Positions 51,371-60,751 of a stretch of DNA of 64,000 nucleotides are shown here, one piece after another. The notes under the pieces are model-generated. The model was not told the origin of the DNA and ran no database searches. It was given only the letters and a program-made list of their open reading frames with translations. Each line of letters starts with the position of its first letter. Position 1 is the first letter of the stretch. Source of the stretch: Tropicimonas_B omnivorans. GTDB lineage: Bacteria > Pseudomonadota > Alphaproteobacteria > Rhodobacterales > Rhodobacteraceae. The position numbers were made by a program, and so were the translations under genes. The stretch spans positions 1,037,625 to 1,101,624 of the forward strand of contig NZ_JAVRHL010000002.1 of assembly GCF_031846565.1 (NCBI RefSeq), read 5' to 3'.

Positions 51371-53596
51371 ATGGCTGGCTTCTCTCGTCTTGCGTCCTGC
51401 ACGGCGCTCACTCTCATTTCGGCCCTTCCGTTCGAGGCGGCCACGGCTCAGCAGAGCTATGCGCTCGACGACGGCTCCGAGGTTCTCGTCCTCGATCCGA
51501 TCTTCGTCGACTCGTATGAGGAGGAAGTGCTCCAATCCCTCGGCGTTTCCGTCATCTCCTCCGATGAGATCGCGGAGCGACCCGTGACAAACGACATCTC
51601 CGAGATCGTGCGCAAGATGCCGGGGGTGAACCTCACCGGTGCCAGCGCCTCCGGGCAGCGAGGCAACCAGCGACAGATCGACATCCGCGGCATGGGCCCC
51701 GAGAACACCCTCATCCTGATCGACGGAAAGCCTGCCCAGTCCCGCAATTCGATCCGCATGGGACGTGGCGGCGAACGGGATACGCGCGGCGATTCCAACT
51801 GGGTCGCGCCCGAACTGATCGAGAGCATCGAGGTCATCCGTGGCCCGGCGGCGGCCCGCTACGGCTCCGGCGCGGCGGGGGGCGTGGTGAACATCGTCAC
51901 CAAGCAGCCCGAGGCGGAACGCTTCACCATCTCCACCCAGTACACGGCGCCTGAATCGAGCAGCGAGGGGGATACCCGCCGCCTCAACATGATCTGGTCG
52001 AAGCCGCTGACGGACGCGCTCAGCCTGCGTCTGACGGCGAACTACAACCGCACGGATGCGGACGATCCGGACATCAATGTCGAGGAGACCTGCGAGATCG
52101 GCACCCGGGGCTGCAACGTCTATGCCGGACGGGAAGGGGTCGAGAACCGCGACATGACTGGCCTCTTGCGCTGGGAGCCGACCGGGGGGCACCGCATCGA
52201 TTTCGAGCTCGGTTATTCGCGACAGGGCAACATCTATGCCGGCGACAGCCAGCTCAGCCTGCCGTCCGAGCTGTCCCAGAGCCTCGCCGAGGATGGCGAC
52301 GAGACCAATGTCCTCCACCGCCGCACCTTCGCCGTCACCCATGAGGGGACATACGATTTCGGCGAATCCGTCAGCTACCTCCAGCTCGAGCGCACCAAGA
52401 ACAAGCGCCTGATCGAGGGCACCGCGGGGTCCGGCGAGGGCCGGATCCAGTCCGAAGAGTACGGCGTCACCTATCTCGACAACATCGCCGCGAAGACCGA
52501 ATGGATCCTGCCGGGACGGACCTTCGGCCGGGATACGACCTACACGTTCGGGACCGAACTGCGATACGAGCATCTGGACGATCCGGTTACCGTCGGCTCC
52601 CGCGGCGATCTCGATTTCGAGTTCGGCGATACCGAGGCGGCAGCGGAAAATCGCGACGACGAGATGGACCAGACGCTTCTCGGCATCTACGCCGAAGCGA
52701 ACATGAAGCTGTCGGACGTCGTCACCCTCTCTCCCAGCCTCAGGGCCGACTACGCCGACACGTTCGGCTGGAACCTCTCCGGCGCGATCAACGCGGCATG
52801 GGAGGTCACACCGAACTGGACGGCGAAGGTCGGTATCGCGAGGGCCTTCAAGGCGCCGAACCTCTACCAGATCAACCCAGGGTATATCTATGTCACCAAT
52901 GGCCGGGGATGCCCCGCGCCCTACTACCTGCAAGGACCCTGCTATGTCCTCGGAAATCCCGATCTCGAGCCCGAGACCAGCACCAACACCGAGATCGGCG
53001 TCGCCTATTCCGGCCCGACCGGCGTCGAGGCGACGCTGACCGCCTTTCACAACGATTACCGCGACCGCATTCAGTCCGGCACCGACCAGTTGGCGACATT
53101 CACGATCGGGGACGACGCCAACCGCGTCTTCCAGTGGCAGAACATTCCGGAGGCGGTGGTCTCGGGCGTCGAGGGCAGCTTTGCCGCACCGATCGGTCAG
53201 GATCTGCAATTTGCCACCAACTTCACCTACATGGCCCGATCGGAAAACAAGGAGACGGGAGACCCGCTCAGCCTCGTGCCTGACTACACGATCAACGCCT
53301 CCCTCGAATGGCAGGCGACGGACGCGCTGACCCTGATTCCGTCGCTCACCCATTACGGAAAGATCGAGGCGCCGAAGAAGAACCCGGTGATGGAGACCGA
53401 TTACGACAACACCGACGCCCGCGATCCCTACACCCTGTGGAACCTCGCTTCGCGGTACGAGGTCACAGAGGATTTCTCCCTGACCGCCGGCATCACCAAT
53501 GTCGCGGACAAGGAGATCAAGCGCACGGGCGACGGTGCCAATACCTTCAACGAGCCCGGCCGGACGTATTACGTGGGTCTGACTAAGTCGTTCTGA
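51371..53596 (+). CDS. TonB-dependent siderophore receptor (FepA/PfeA type)
   Basis: 741 aa outer-membrane receptor. A signal peptide (FSRLASCTALTLISALPFEA) and plug domain with VNLTGASASGQRGNQRQIDI, RGMGPENTLILIDGKPAQSR and RYGSGAAGGVVNIVTK are strongly FepA-like. The barrel ends with TYYVGLTKSF, a terminal Phe for BAM recognition. It probably takes up catecholate iron-siderophores. ATG 51371 has an aaggaga ribosome site. No siderophore synthesis genes are in the window. Confidence 0.92.
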   Translation: MAGFSRLASCTALTLISALPFEAATAQQSYALDDGSEVLVLDPIFVDSYEEEVLQSLGVSVISSDEIAERPVTNDISEIVRKMPGVNLTGASASGQRGNQRQIDIRGMGPENTLILIDGKPAQSRNSIRMGRGGERDTRGDSNWVAPELIESIEVIRGPAAARYGSGAAGGVVNIVTKQPEAERFTISTQYTAPESSSEGDTRRLNMIWSKPLTDALSLRLTANYNRTDADDPDINVEETCEIGTRGCNVYAGREGVENRDMTGLLRWEPTGGHRIDFELGYSRQGNIYAGDSQLSLPSELSQSLAEDGDETNVLHRRTFAVTHEGTYDFGESVSYLQLERTKNKRLIEGTAGSGEGRIQSEEYGVTYLDNIAAKTEWILPGRTFGRDTTYTFGTELRYEHLDDPVTVGSRGDLDFEFGDTEAAAENRDDEMDQTLLGIYAEANMKLSDVVTLSPSLRADYADTFGWNLSGAINAAWEVTPNWTAKVGIARAFKAPNLYQINPGYIYVTNGRGCPAPYYLQGPCYVLGNPDLEPETSTNTEIGVAYSGPTGVEATLTAFHNDYRDRIQSGTDQLATFTIGDDANRVFQWQNIPEAVVSGVEGSFAAPIGQDLQFATNFTYMARSENKETGDPLSLVPDYTINASLEWQATDALTLIPSLTHYGKIEAPKKNPVMETDYDNTDARDPYTLWNLASRYEVTEDFSLTAGITNVADKEIKRTGDGANTFNEPGRTYYVGLTKSF

Positions 53597-53620
53597 GCGG
53601 ACGCATTTCGGTCTGCAGGG

Positions 53621-53649
53621 GGCTCGCCGGGAGACCGGCGGGCCTCTTT
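53621..53649 (+). terminator. Terminator after TonB receptor gene
   Basis: Stem GGCTCGCCGG / CCGGCGGGCC (one G-T pair) with a GAGA loop, then TCTTT. It lies 24 bp after the stop. Confidence 0.75.
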
Positions 53650-53881
53650 CATTAGAAGCCACTAGTCGATGTTCGACGCAGCCGCACCCCCCACGCCCGA
53701 TCCGCCTTGGGGCGCATGGCGAGCCGATGGAGGCACGTGCGGTGTGACGGCGGCATTATCTCTACCACTTTATACACCTTAGGCCACTGTTTTCTATATA
53801 TCCGGGCTTTCGATCGGCGGATAGGTTCTTCCACTTCGTCGGGTCATTATCTGCCACACTGTACTTCGTTCCGAGCATGAA

Positions 53882-53905
53882 AAAACCGCCACAGAGGGCG
53901 GTTTT
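53882..53905 (-). terminator. Terminator after second tniQ gene
   Basis: Stem AAAACCGCC / GGCGGTTTT with a 6-nt loop, followed on the minus strand by a T-rich run. It lies 24 bp past the tniQ stop. Confidence 0.8.
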
Positions 53906-53928
53906 AGAGACAGGCATTTTGAAAAGGT

Positions 53929-55782
53929 CTAAATTGGCATAACGCCTTTGACCTCGGATCTTCGGTAGAACGACCTCCCGATCCCGGCGCCTTTAAGCTC
54001 GACTGAAATTTCTGCAGACATAAGCCGAGCTTCGGCGGTCCTCCAGTGGCATTCCATATGGCTGGCGATGTCGGCAAGCGCGATATGTTCCCGCAAAAAA
54101 CCTGCGATCTCTGTGCGCGACAAGCAGTCAATCTGGCAACCTTCGGAGTTCTGGATCGAATGTACGCGAAGATAAGGCACGCCATCCCGATCACGCAGAT
54201 CGAGAAACTTGCGAACTCCGTACCGCTTGATCCCAAGAATGCTGGCTGCATCTTCAAAGCCGACAAGGTCCGGAGAGCTTTCGCGGATCAGTACCGTGCT
54301 GACTTCCTTGGGGTCCAAAAGGATGCCCAGGAAGCGAAGATCCGGATCAACACATTCGACCTTCTCTAATTTGCCGCCGAGAGGGGCGCGCACGATGTCT
54401 GTGACTGACCAATGTGATGAGCGAGCTGCCCTCGGGATATCGCACATGCCTTCAGTGGCGCGTTCGACCGATTTAGTGCGACCCATTATCGCTTGGAGGA
54501 AGGTCTTCGCGTCTTCCAGAGCAACATGCTGTGCCGAGTTTGAAGCGCGATCTTCTTGTTCGATTACTTGGGGTAGAAAACTGGCGGCTACGAGTTGTTC
54601 TGCTTGCGTTCGGCCGCAGTTCAAGAATTTACGCAACTCTCGGTTAGAAAGCGCAGTGTGAACCCGAGAGAACAAAGTTTCACCCGATATGGCGTCGAAG
54701 ACGACATGATGGGAGCTGCGATCGGGCTCGCCATCCAAAAGCTTGCCGTAGACAAGGGCTCTTTGCACCGTCATCGGACCGACGTTCATCTGCCGCGCCA
54801 AGGTGTAAACGGTGTGCTTGCGACGGCGGGAAATTATCGACCCGAAGACGTCCGCACCTGCTTCCACCGGGAAGTGATCGAGAATGAAGGTCCGGGCGAC
54901 ATCCAGGACCGGACCAAAGGGCTTTCGTTTATCCGTATCCTGCAGCCACGTGTGGAAGAAGCCGTAGACCTGAGCAGGGCCGCCGTGAAACCCTTCGTGT
55001 TGAGCCTGCTCACGAACGCTCTGCAGCGCGCTGCAAACGCCATCTTCTCCTTGCGACGCGTGTTCAAAACCGACGGCTCCTGCGGCTTCGAGATCTTCCG
55101 ATGTGGCTGCTGGCATGGTCCGGGTTACAGGAAAGGTCAGCAACAGTCCCAACATCTCGCACGTTCGAGCAGCGAGATCGATCGGCTGTCCGTCCAGCCA
55201 AGCCGGCCCACTGCCGCCTGCCAGCCGCGTCTCGATATAACTTTGCAGCGCAGAAGGATTCGTTGGGTCAGCTGATCTGACAAGACGGTTAAGTTCCGCG
55301 TTATCTGGAGCTACCATGTCCATGGTCTGAAACCGTTCCGCCTTCCGGGCCAAGGGGCGTCGGACCAAAGCAAACCCATGTTGGCGGCACCTGCGCACAG
55401 GTTCGATTCGCCATGACAATCGGCCTACGCGCAGTCCTCGAGAAGGGCTTGTTGGTTCCCTGTCTGCGAGCAAGCAGGCCGGGCAAAAGCTGGTCTGCTT
55501 GAGGTTCGTGAACTCCGTGTGGAAGTGCTCTTGGCCCAAAGCCCTGACGCGCGGTCGAACCGATCGGAACACCATCCGATGCAACACTTCGAGTGAATGT
55601 CCGGTCAGTTCGGAGAGACGATCAAACGTTGCTGGCGCAGGATCGATGATTTCGGTTTGGCTGAAGCCCAAAGCGCTGATGAAGGCGAACACGTCTAGGC
55701 CGGTATGGTACTCGGCGCAACGGGCCAGATAGCTCGTCAGGCTTTCGTCCTGCAAGGCAGGCAGAATGGGGCGCAGGGTCAT
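53929..55782 (-). CDS. tniQ: TniQ/TnsD-type protein, second element
   Basis: 617 aa. TniQ N-terminus (SYLARCAEYHTGLDVFAFIS) with FCPACLLADREP and CRQHGFALVRR zinc-type knuckles, and a long C-terminal part with HTH-like segments (YTLARQMNVGPMTVQRALVY). Similar in layout to 37049-38896 but clearly different in sequence. It lies 2 bp after tnsC. The gene is full length although its element is incomplete. Confidence 0.88.
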   Translation of the reverse strand: MTLRPILPALQDESLTSYLARCAEYHTGLDVFAFISALGFSQTEIIDPAPATFDRLSELTGHSLEVLHRMVFRSVRPRVRALGQEHFHTEFTNLKQTSFCPACLLADREPTSPSRGLRVGRLSWRIEPVRRCRQHGFALVRRPLARKAERFQTMDMVAPDNAELNRLVRSADPTNPSALQSYIETRLAGGSGPAWLDGQPIDLAARTCEMLGLLLTFPVTRTMPAATSEDLEAAGAVGFEHASQGEDGVCSALQSVREQAQHEGFHGGPAQVYGFFHTWLQDTDKRKPFGPVLDVARTFILDHFPVEAGADVFGSIISRRRKHTVYTLARQMNVGPMTVQRALVYGKLLDGEPDRSSHHVVFDAISGETLFSRVHTALSNRELRKFLNCGRTQAEQLVAASFLPQVIEQEDRASNSAQHVALEDAKTFLQAIMGRTKSVERATEGMCDIPRAARSSHWSVTDIVRAPLGGKLEKVECVDPDLRFLGILLDPKEVSTVLIRESSPDLVGFEDAASILGIKRYGVRKFLDLRDRDGVPYLRVHSIQNSEGCQIDCLSRTEIAGFLREHIALADIASHMECHWRTAEARLMSAEISVELKGAGIGRSFYRRSEVKGVMPI

Positions 55783-55784
55783 CG

Positions 55785-56813
55785 TCAGGCTACCTTCTTG
55801 CCGCGCTTAGACTTCGGCGTTGCCTTTGCCCTCCGCTTCTTCTCGCGAGCGACCTGAATGCGCTCACCGATCTCGTCATCGTCCTCGAGTTGGATGGACA
55901 TGAAGTCTTCGACAGCAAACACATTCGCGGTGAGGGGGCATCCTTCCTCCATACCCCATGCAGTTTCGAAATGCTGTCCCGTCAGCGTGTCGTCTCCCGC
56001 ACGCAGAGCTTCATCGATCGCCGCAATCGTGATCTCGACACAGCGACCGAAGCGGTAACGGGCGCCATGGATGAGACGGACAGCGAGATCATCGCGGATC
56101 GAAAGCGCCAGGCCGGCTTTCCCAGCATAGAATGCAACGGTCTTGTGGATGCTGTCCGCGTTGCCGCCGCAATCGAGAGGTTGTGCAATGACCTTTCGGA
56201 ACCGACGGTTCACCTGGGCGTCGAGCCCAGTGACGGCCAGCAAGCGCTCTGTTCCGCCAAGTAGCAGAACAACCGGATGATCGCCCTGCATCAGGGACTT
56301 CATCATGCGAAACATGGCGTCGGTCTCACTACCCGGGGTAGATCGGAACATGTCGTGAACCTCGTCCACGACGACGAGGCTGATGCCGAGGCGCTGGAGG
56401 CGACGTCGAACCATAGTCCATAGTTCATGCACCTTGACCCGGTCTCCGACGCCATCGAGGCCCAATTTCTCGAGGAACTGAACAGCCAGGCTGCGTAGTG
56501 TTGCCGGACTGCCGACGGTGACGTGGATGTAACGCGGGACCCCGGTTTCGTGGTTGTCGGTAAGGGCTTCGATGCTGCCGATCGCTTCGCCAATATCGGG
56601 GGTCTTCCCCGCGCCGGCACCCGCAATCAGAATGATGCCGTGGGTTTCGGTGCCGCGGGTGAACAAGACAGGCTCGTGTGTGAGCGTCCCGTCGGGGCCC
56701 GCGCGGAACAAGCGGGCCAGATTGTCTTTCAGGGACCTATAACTGGGTGTCCCGATATGAAGATTACGCAGCTCATCCACGGGCAAATTGATACCTTTGG
56801 ATGCGTTCGTCAT
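55785..56813 (-). CDS. tnsC: TnsC-type AAA+ ATPase, second element
   Basis: 342 aa. Walker A IAGAGAGKTPDIG, Walker B LVVVDEVHDMFRS and VVLLLGGTERL are intact. A C-terminal basic tail (REKKRRAKATPKSKRGKKVA) is absent from the first element's TnsC. Full length, and probably co-transcribed with tniQ. Confidence 0.9.
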   Translation of the reverse strand: MTNASKGINLPVDELRNLHIGTPSYRSLKDNLARLFRAGPDGTLTHEPVLFTRGTETHGIILIAGAGAGKTPDIGEAIGSIEALTDNHETGVPRYIHVTVGSPATLRSLAVQFLEKLGLDGVGDRVKVHELWTMVRRRLQRLGISLVVVDEVHDMFRSTPGSETDAMFRMMKSLMQGDHPVVLLLGGTERLLAVTGLDAQVNRRFRKVIAQPLDCGGNADSIHKTVAFYAGKAGLALSIRDDLAVRLIHGARYRFGRCVEITIAAIDEALRAGDDTLTGQHFETAWGMEEGCPLTANVFAVEDFMSIQLEDDDEIGERIQVAREKKRRAKATPKSKRGKKVA

Positions 56814-56836
56814 TTTGCTTCTCCGGAGTTTGTCGG

Positions 56837-57538
56837 TCAGGACGGAAAGTCAAAGTCAGCGCCATAGTTGGGGCTCTGACCGCCATCCACATTAGAGGAA
56901 GGTTCGCCACGCTCGTCGGCTCGACGGGCCTTTTCGGGTTCTTCTTGCGGGTGACTTGCCGTCTCAATGGAGGGCTTCGCCTGGGTCGGGGAATCCGACT
57001 GATTGGTCGAGGGGACCGCATGCCGGTCAGGATCTATCGCCGGGGCCGCGTTGTTCGACCCAGCCGGAGCGACTGGAAGGATCACTTGGCCGCGCCCATC
57101 GGGTGAACTGGTTGTTTTCTCGCGAGCGGGTACCGTGGAGAAGCTGGCAAGGGCCTCATCTTCCAGCTTCGCGATCCGGTCCTCTGTCCAAGCGTGATCG
57201 AGAATGTGGAACGAAGCTTTCGCCTTGGCATTCAAAGCTTCAATAGACCGGATTGCTTGCTCGACAACGTTTTCCTCCCATTCTTTCCGCTCGGGATCGG
57301 TCGCCTTGAGCGAACGGCAGGTCTTGAGCCAGGTTGAGGCATGAACGCCGCGGAAACATTCGAGAATGGACGGTACCGTTTGCCATCCGCCATCAAAAAA
57401 AACTTCGATGGCACCAAGATCCTCCTCGTTCCACCGCACTTCCAGCGTCGTCGAGCCAGGCTCGAAGAAAAAGCGTGCAAGGTCCTTAGTTTGGCCGCGC
57501 GGATGGGGGGCGATAATATGCGTCTTACCGCAATCCAC
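56837..57538 (-). pseudogene. tnsB: TnsB transposase, C-terminal 233 residues only
   Basis: The reading frame corresponds to the last third of TnsB: RFFFEPGSTTLEVRWNEEDL, GAIEVFFDGGWQTVPSILEC matches LRWYSEDIGAIAVEIDGEW of the first element. The DDE domain and N-terminal DNA-binding part are missing, and a start codon at 57538 is only the first in-frame ATG. It ends in a Pro/Ser/Glu-rich tail. The upstream 57540-57760 shows no trace of the lost part. Confidence 0.8.
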
Positions 57539-57797
57539 TCATCGCGAAAGACCGGCGCGTTGCGTTTCTGGCAGACTACGGGGCGTACTAAAGCAGCCGT
57601 TCGCCCAGATCGCAGCGAAGGTCGGTTTCCCGCCCTTCGTGTCGAGGGTCCCCACCGACGCGAACGGCCCATAGCCGACCTTCAGTCCTGGGTTCGAATT
57701 CTGCAGCGCAATCCGTCAAAACTGCCTTTCGCGACAATTGTTCGAAGGTCTGCATTCGGGGCAAGAGCAAGAAGTCACACCGCTCATCGTGAACGCC

Positions 57798-58190
57798 TTA
57801 CTCATGCCGAGCCGCGCCAAGCGCGAAGGCGCTCGCCGCGAGACCGAGCGCGATGCGGAGGGCATGGAGGGTCAGCCATGTCCGTAACGTCGCCGACACG
57901 GCTTCTGACGGGATCTCTCCGTTGGCGAGTGCCGCGTTCGCTGGCAAGTGGTAGAGCCCTGTGACGAGCGCCAATCCGACCATTGCGGCGGCGGCGATCG
58001 CCCATGTACCACGCACCCCCCGTTCCCGTCGCGCCAGCCAGAGCGAACCAACAAGTCCCAGCAACGCGGGTCCCGCCACGACCGGTATGGTCCGCGCGAT
58101 TAATCCGCTGTTCGCGGCGAACCATGCGAGGAAGTCGTCCGGCGGCAAGCTGGTCCAGTAGCCGCCGAAGGCGATGGCGATGCAAAGCAT
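57798..58190 (-). CDS. DUF1772-like small membrane protein
   Basis: 130 aa from ATG 58190, with membrane segments (about 1-12, 30-50, 60-82, 105-125). The upstream frame continues VFAYLAVLGSAAFTGT and would complete the first membrane segment; a CTG at 58247, overlapping the stop of the upstream gene, would give 149 aa and may be the true start. DUF1772 proteins are related to anthrone-oxygenase-like proteins; no role is known here. Confidence 0.65.
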   Translation of the reverse strand: MLCIAIAFGGYWTSLPPDDFLAWFAANSGLIARTIPVVAGPALLGLVGSLWLARRERGVRGTWAIAAAAMVGLALVTGLYHLPANAALANGEIPSEAVSATLRTWLTLHALRIALGLAASAFALGAARHE

Positions 58191-58243
58191 CGTGCCGGTG
58201 AACGCGGCCGATCCGAGGACGGCCAGATAGGCGAAAACTGCTC

Positions 58244-58711
58244 TCAGGCCGTTGTCTTTCCGGCCCGGATACGTCGCGCCCGCATCGCCATTCCGGCCTT
58301 CATGTTCAGCGAAAGCAGGGCGATGTTCAATGCGCCGGCGGCCAGCTCGACGATCTGCACGGTGGCAAAAGTCGCGTCAAAAAGTCCGGCTCGCGCCCGC
58401 AGCCCCAGGAACACCGCCGAGGGGACGAGGATGAGAAGGCCGTTGGCCGCCGTGATGATGGTGCGTCTGCGCTTGGCGCGGATGACGGGCGCTTTGGACC
58501 GCCCGGCGAGGCGCGTGCCGGTGGCACCTGCGGCCATCATGGCGATCACGAGCACCGGTAGCGCATAGAGGATCGCCGTCCGAACGGCCACGACGCCCGG
58601 GGTGGCAAGGACGAATTCGGCGGTCAGTGCCGAAACCCAAAAGGTTGCGATGGTGAGAAGGGCCGCGGCGCCGGAAATGCCGTGCAGTGCGACGAGAGAG
58701 GTACGGGACAT
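58244..58711 (-). CDS. Small four-helix membrane protein, MarR-linked
   Basis: 155 aa with four membrane segments (AALLTIATFWVSALTAEFVL; LYALPVLVIAMMAAGATG; GLLILVPSAVFLGL; a fourth near 115-135). No family recognised. It is divergent from the MarR gene with a shared operator region, and overlaps the DUF1772 gene. The pair resembles stress- or solvent-response membrane genes under MarR control (inference). Confidence 0.72.
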   Translation of the reverse strand: MSRTSLVALHGISGAAALLTIATFWVSALTAEFVLATPGVVAVRTAILYALPVLVIAMMAAGATGTRLAGRSKAPVIRAKRRRTIITAANGLLILVPSAVFLGLRARAGLFDATFATVQIVELAAGALNIALLSLNMKAGMAMRARRIRAGKTTA

Positions 58712-58727
58712 GCTGGCCTCCATTTGA

Positions 58728-58739
58728 ATAGCATACTAT
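58728..58739. promoter_or_regulatory. Candidate MarR operator (ATAG-N4-CTAT)
   Basis: ATAG CATA CTAT between the divergent membrane-protein and MarR genes, with an AT-rich surround that would suit two promoters. Confidence 0.45.
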
Positions 58740-58753
58740 GTTATGAGTTAGAT

Positions 58754-59239
58754 ATGGACAGCACGCTATGCAAGATCTATTCGTCCGCCATGGCCACCGA
58801 TACTTTCGATCGCGCCCGCTCCGCGGGCTATCTCGCCAACCATATGGCTCGGCTCTTTGCGCAGCGCCTGCATGAACGTATCCGTCCGCTGGGTCTCGCG
58901 CCTGCGCAGTTCATGACGTTGCTCGTGCTGTGGGAGGAGGACGGTCTGACGCAGCGCGACTTATTCGAACGTCTCGATGTCGAGCAGGCGACCATGGCCA
59001 ACACTCTCGCGAGGATGGAGCGGGACGGGCTTATCGAACGGCGGGCGCACGCGACGGACGCAAGGGCCAAGACAATTCACCTTACGGCGCAGGCTCGCGA
59101 TCTACGCGGCCCGGCGCAGGCCGCCGCTCGAGACGTCAATGCGATGGCCCTCGGTCATTTGAACAACAACGACCTCGATCTTTTCGTGTCCACCATGCGC
59201 AGTGCGATCGAGGGGCTGAAGGCGGGAGACGCCGAGTAG
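58754..59239 (+). CDS. MarR-family transcriptional regulator
   Basis: 161 aa from ATG 58754 (149 from ATG 58790). wHTH: LTQRDLFERLDVEQATMANT with recognition helix, wing LIERRAHATDARAKTIHLT including the conserved D-x-R. The N-terminal helix SAGYLANHMARLFAQRLHER dimerises. It probably represses the divergent membrane-protein genes. Confidence 0.87.
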   Translation: MDSTLCKIYSSAMATDTFDRARSAGYLANHMARLFAQRLHERIRPLGLAPAQFMTLLVLWEEDGLTQRDLFERLDVEQATMANTLARMERDGLIERRAHATDARAKTIHLTAQARDLRGPAQAAARDVNAMALGHLNNNDLDLFVSTMRSAIEGLKAGDAE

Positions 59240-59386
59240 CCCAAGAGCTCAAGGAAGGGCGCGAGGCGCCGCGACAGCCTCAAGCGGTCCGACCCCGAGT
59301 AGGGGAGTGTCCCATGGTCGCCGACCGGACAACGACCTGAAGTATGTGGGGTATGGTTCGCTCCCGAAGCGACATGCAGATCTTGT

Positions 59387-59442
59387 CTTGCGTCTTGCGT
59401 CTTGCGTCTTGCGTCTTGCGTCTTGCGTCTTGCGTCTTGCGT
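59387..59442. repeat. Heptanucleotide tandem repeat, (CTTGCGT)x8
   Basis: Eight perfect copies of CTTGCGT, preceded by an imperfect unit CTTGT. It is between MarR and AraC genes and not inside a credible gene. Copy number would vary by replication slippage. Confidence 0.92.
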
Positions 59443-59708
59443 GTTGACCTTGCGGGCTTCGGCGCGACCAATCGGATGACCGCTCCCAGCCTGAAACGGA
59501 CATGCCCGCGGTCATCGTGACTGAGTAGAAATTCAGCCACATAGGGCGGAGAGCCAGCTTTCTGTTAACACTGGACAAAAGCCAGCGGTGCGCAAAAGCG
59601 GGCATATTGGGAAGGCTTGAGACGCCGTATCCGTAGGCTTGGACGGCCAGGATCTGCCGCCCATAAATGGTGGCCGAAGTGGGTTGTTCCGCGGAGCGAT
59701 TTGGCAGG
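59443..59708. other. Intergenic, no gene seen
   Basis: 266 bp after the tandem repeat. It has no supported reading frame. The minus strand gives LALRPMWLNFYSVTMTAG, which looks like a dispersed degenerate element but I cannot name it. Confidence 0.4.
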
Positions 59709-60617
59709 TCACCCTTGGGCGTTGGCGAAGGCTCCCGGTGGCCTCCCTGTATGACGGGCGAATGCCACGCTGAATGCACTCGCTGACCCGTATCCGACTT
59801 CGCGTGCGATCTCGGCGATCGGGGCCGTCTTCTTTGTCAGCATGTCCCTCGCCAAGGCCATGCGCCATTTGGTGACATACTCCATGGGGGCCGCGCCGAG
59901 TTCGCGATGAAACCTCTCGTAGAACGTCGATCGCGACATCGCGGCGCATTTTGCCAGGGCGGCGACCGAATGCGGTCGTCCGGGATCCGCATGGATCTCA
60001 CGCAATGCGATCGAAAGCTGGGGATCGGCCAGTCCACGAAGCATTCCGGGCGATACGATGGTGTCGGCGGTCGAGCGAAGCGCCTCGATCAGCAGCAGCT
60101 CCAGCAGGCGACCCAGGACCATGTCGCGGGCCACCCGGCCGCTGCGCGTCTCCTCATCGATCATCTGCACCAGCTGCATCAGCCGGGCCTGGCCCTGGAC
60201 ATGCACGATATCGGGCAGCAGCGACACGAGCAGTGACCGATCGCGCGAGGCAAAGGAACAGTGGCCGACCAGCATGATCACGTCTGTGGGCGCTTCGGGA
60301 TCTCCCTGCCGTATGACGCCGGGGCTGATCTCCTGCCACCGGGGCGTTGCCTGCGGCTCGGGCGGCACAAGGCCCGTCATCACGAAATCGAAGATCTCGG
60401 GCACCAGCACGAAATCACCGGCCTCCAGCCGGATCGGATCACGTGCCGATGGCGTCAGCAGGCACCCGCCCGAAACGATGGCGCAGTAGAAGGGGGTGCC
60501 CATTTCCGTGCGTTCCACCCTCCAGCCTCCGCCCCCCGTCACCCGCTTGGAGATCGACGGGACGGGTTTCAGCAGGCTGACGACATCTGTGAGAGGATCG
60601 CTCATCGTTTCGGACAT
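59709..60617 (-). CDS. AraC-family transcriptional regulator (cupin-type N-terminus)
   Basis: 302 aa. N-terminal cupin-like sensing part with FYCAIVSGGCLLT and LEAGDFVLVPEIFDF, then double HTH: VAALAKCAAMSRSTFYERFH and IAEIAREVGYGSASAFSVAF with the RHTGRPPGAF end. Divergent from the alpha/beta hydrolase gene by 134 bp, which it probably controls. Confidence 0.88.
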   Translation of the reverse strand: MSETMSDPLTDVVSLLKPVPSISKRVTGGGGWRVERTEMGTPFYCAIVSGGCLLTPSARDPIRLEAGDFVLVPEIFDFVMTGLVPPEPQATPRWQEISPGVIRQGDPEAPTDVIMLVGHCSFASRDRSLLVSLLPDIVHVQGQARLMQLVQMIDEETRSGRVARDMVLGRLLELLLIEALRSTADTIVSPGMLRGLADPQLSIALREIHADPGRPHSVAALAKCAAMSRSTFYERFHRELGAAPMEYVTKWRMALARDMLTKKTAPIAEIAREVGYGSASAFSVAFARHTGRPPGAFANAQG

Positions 60618-60751
60618 ACGCTAATGATTATCGGATAGCCTATCATAGGAAATCCAGATCAGAGCGTCCATCTTCTCGTCAATCGGAGTTCAGACGCCGT
60701 GATCCCGGACCGGGACGGCGCCCTCCCTTCATGACCAGGAGCCTGTGTCCC

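Larger units (their letters stand above)
53670..57760. mobile_element. Second Tn7-like element, truncated
   Basis: A minus-strand tnsB (C-terminal part only), tnsC and tniQ set. A candidate terminus TGTTCGACGC begins at 53670. Repeats CATTATCTCTACCACTTTAT (53754) and CATTATCTGCCACACTGTAC (53845) probably are TnsB sites. The opposite end was not found; the right border near 57760 is approximate. It differs in sequence from the 13766-39171 element, so they are separate arrivals. It cannot move on its own because TnsB lacks its catalytic domain. Confidence 0.72.

Noticed and set aside
51224..53662. Long minus-strand frame (812 codons)
   Set aside because: Antisense of the TonB receptor gene, which has clear plug and barrel motifs.
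59249..59779. Minus-strand 176-codon frame over the tandem repeat
   Set aside because: The repeat yields a low-complexity Thr-Gln-Asp-Ala-Arg-Arg-Lys pattern with no domain, ribosome site or context; judged non-coding.
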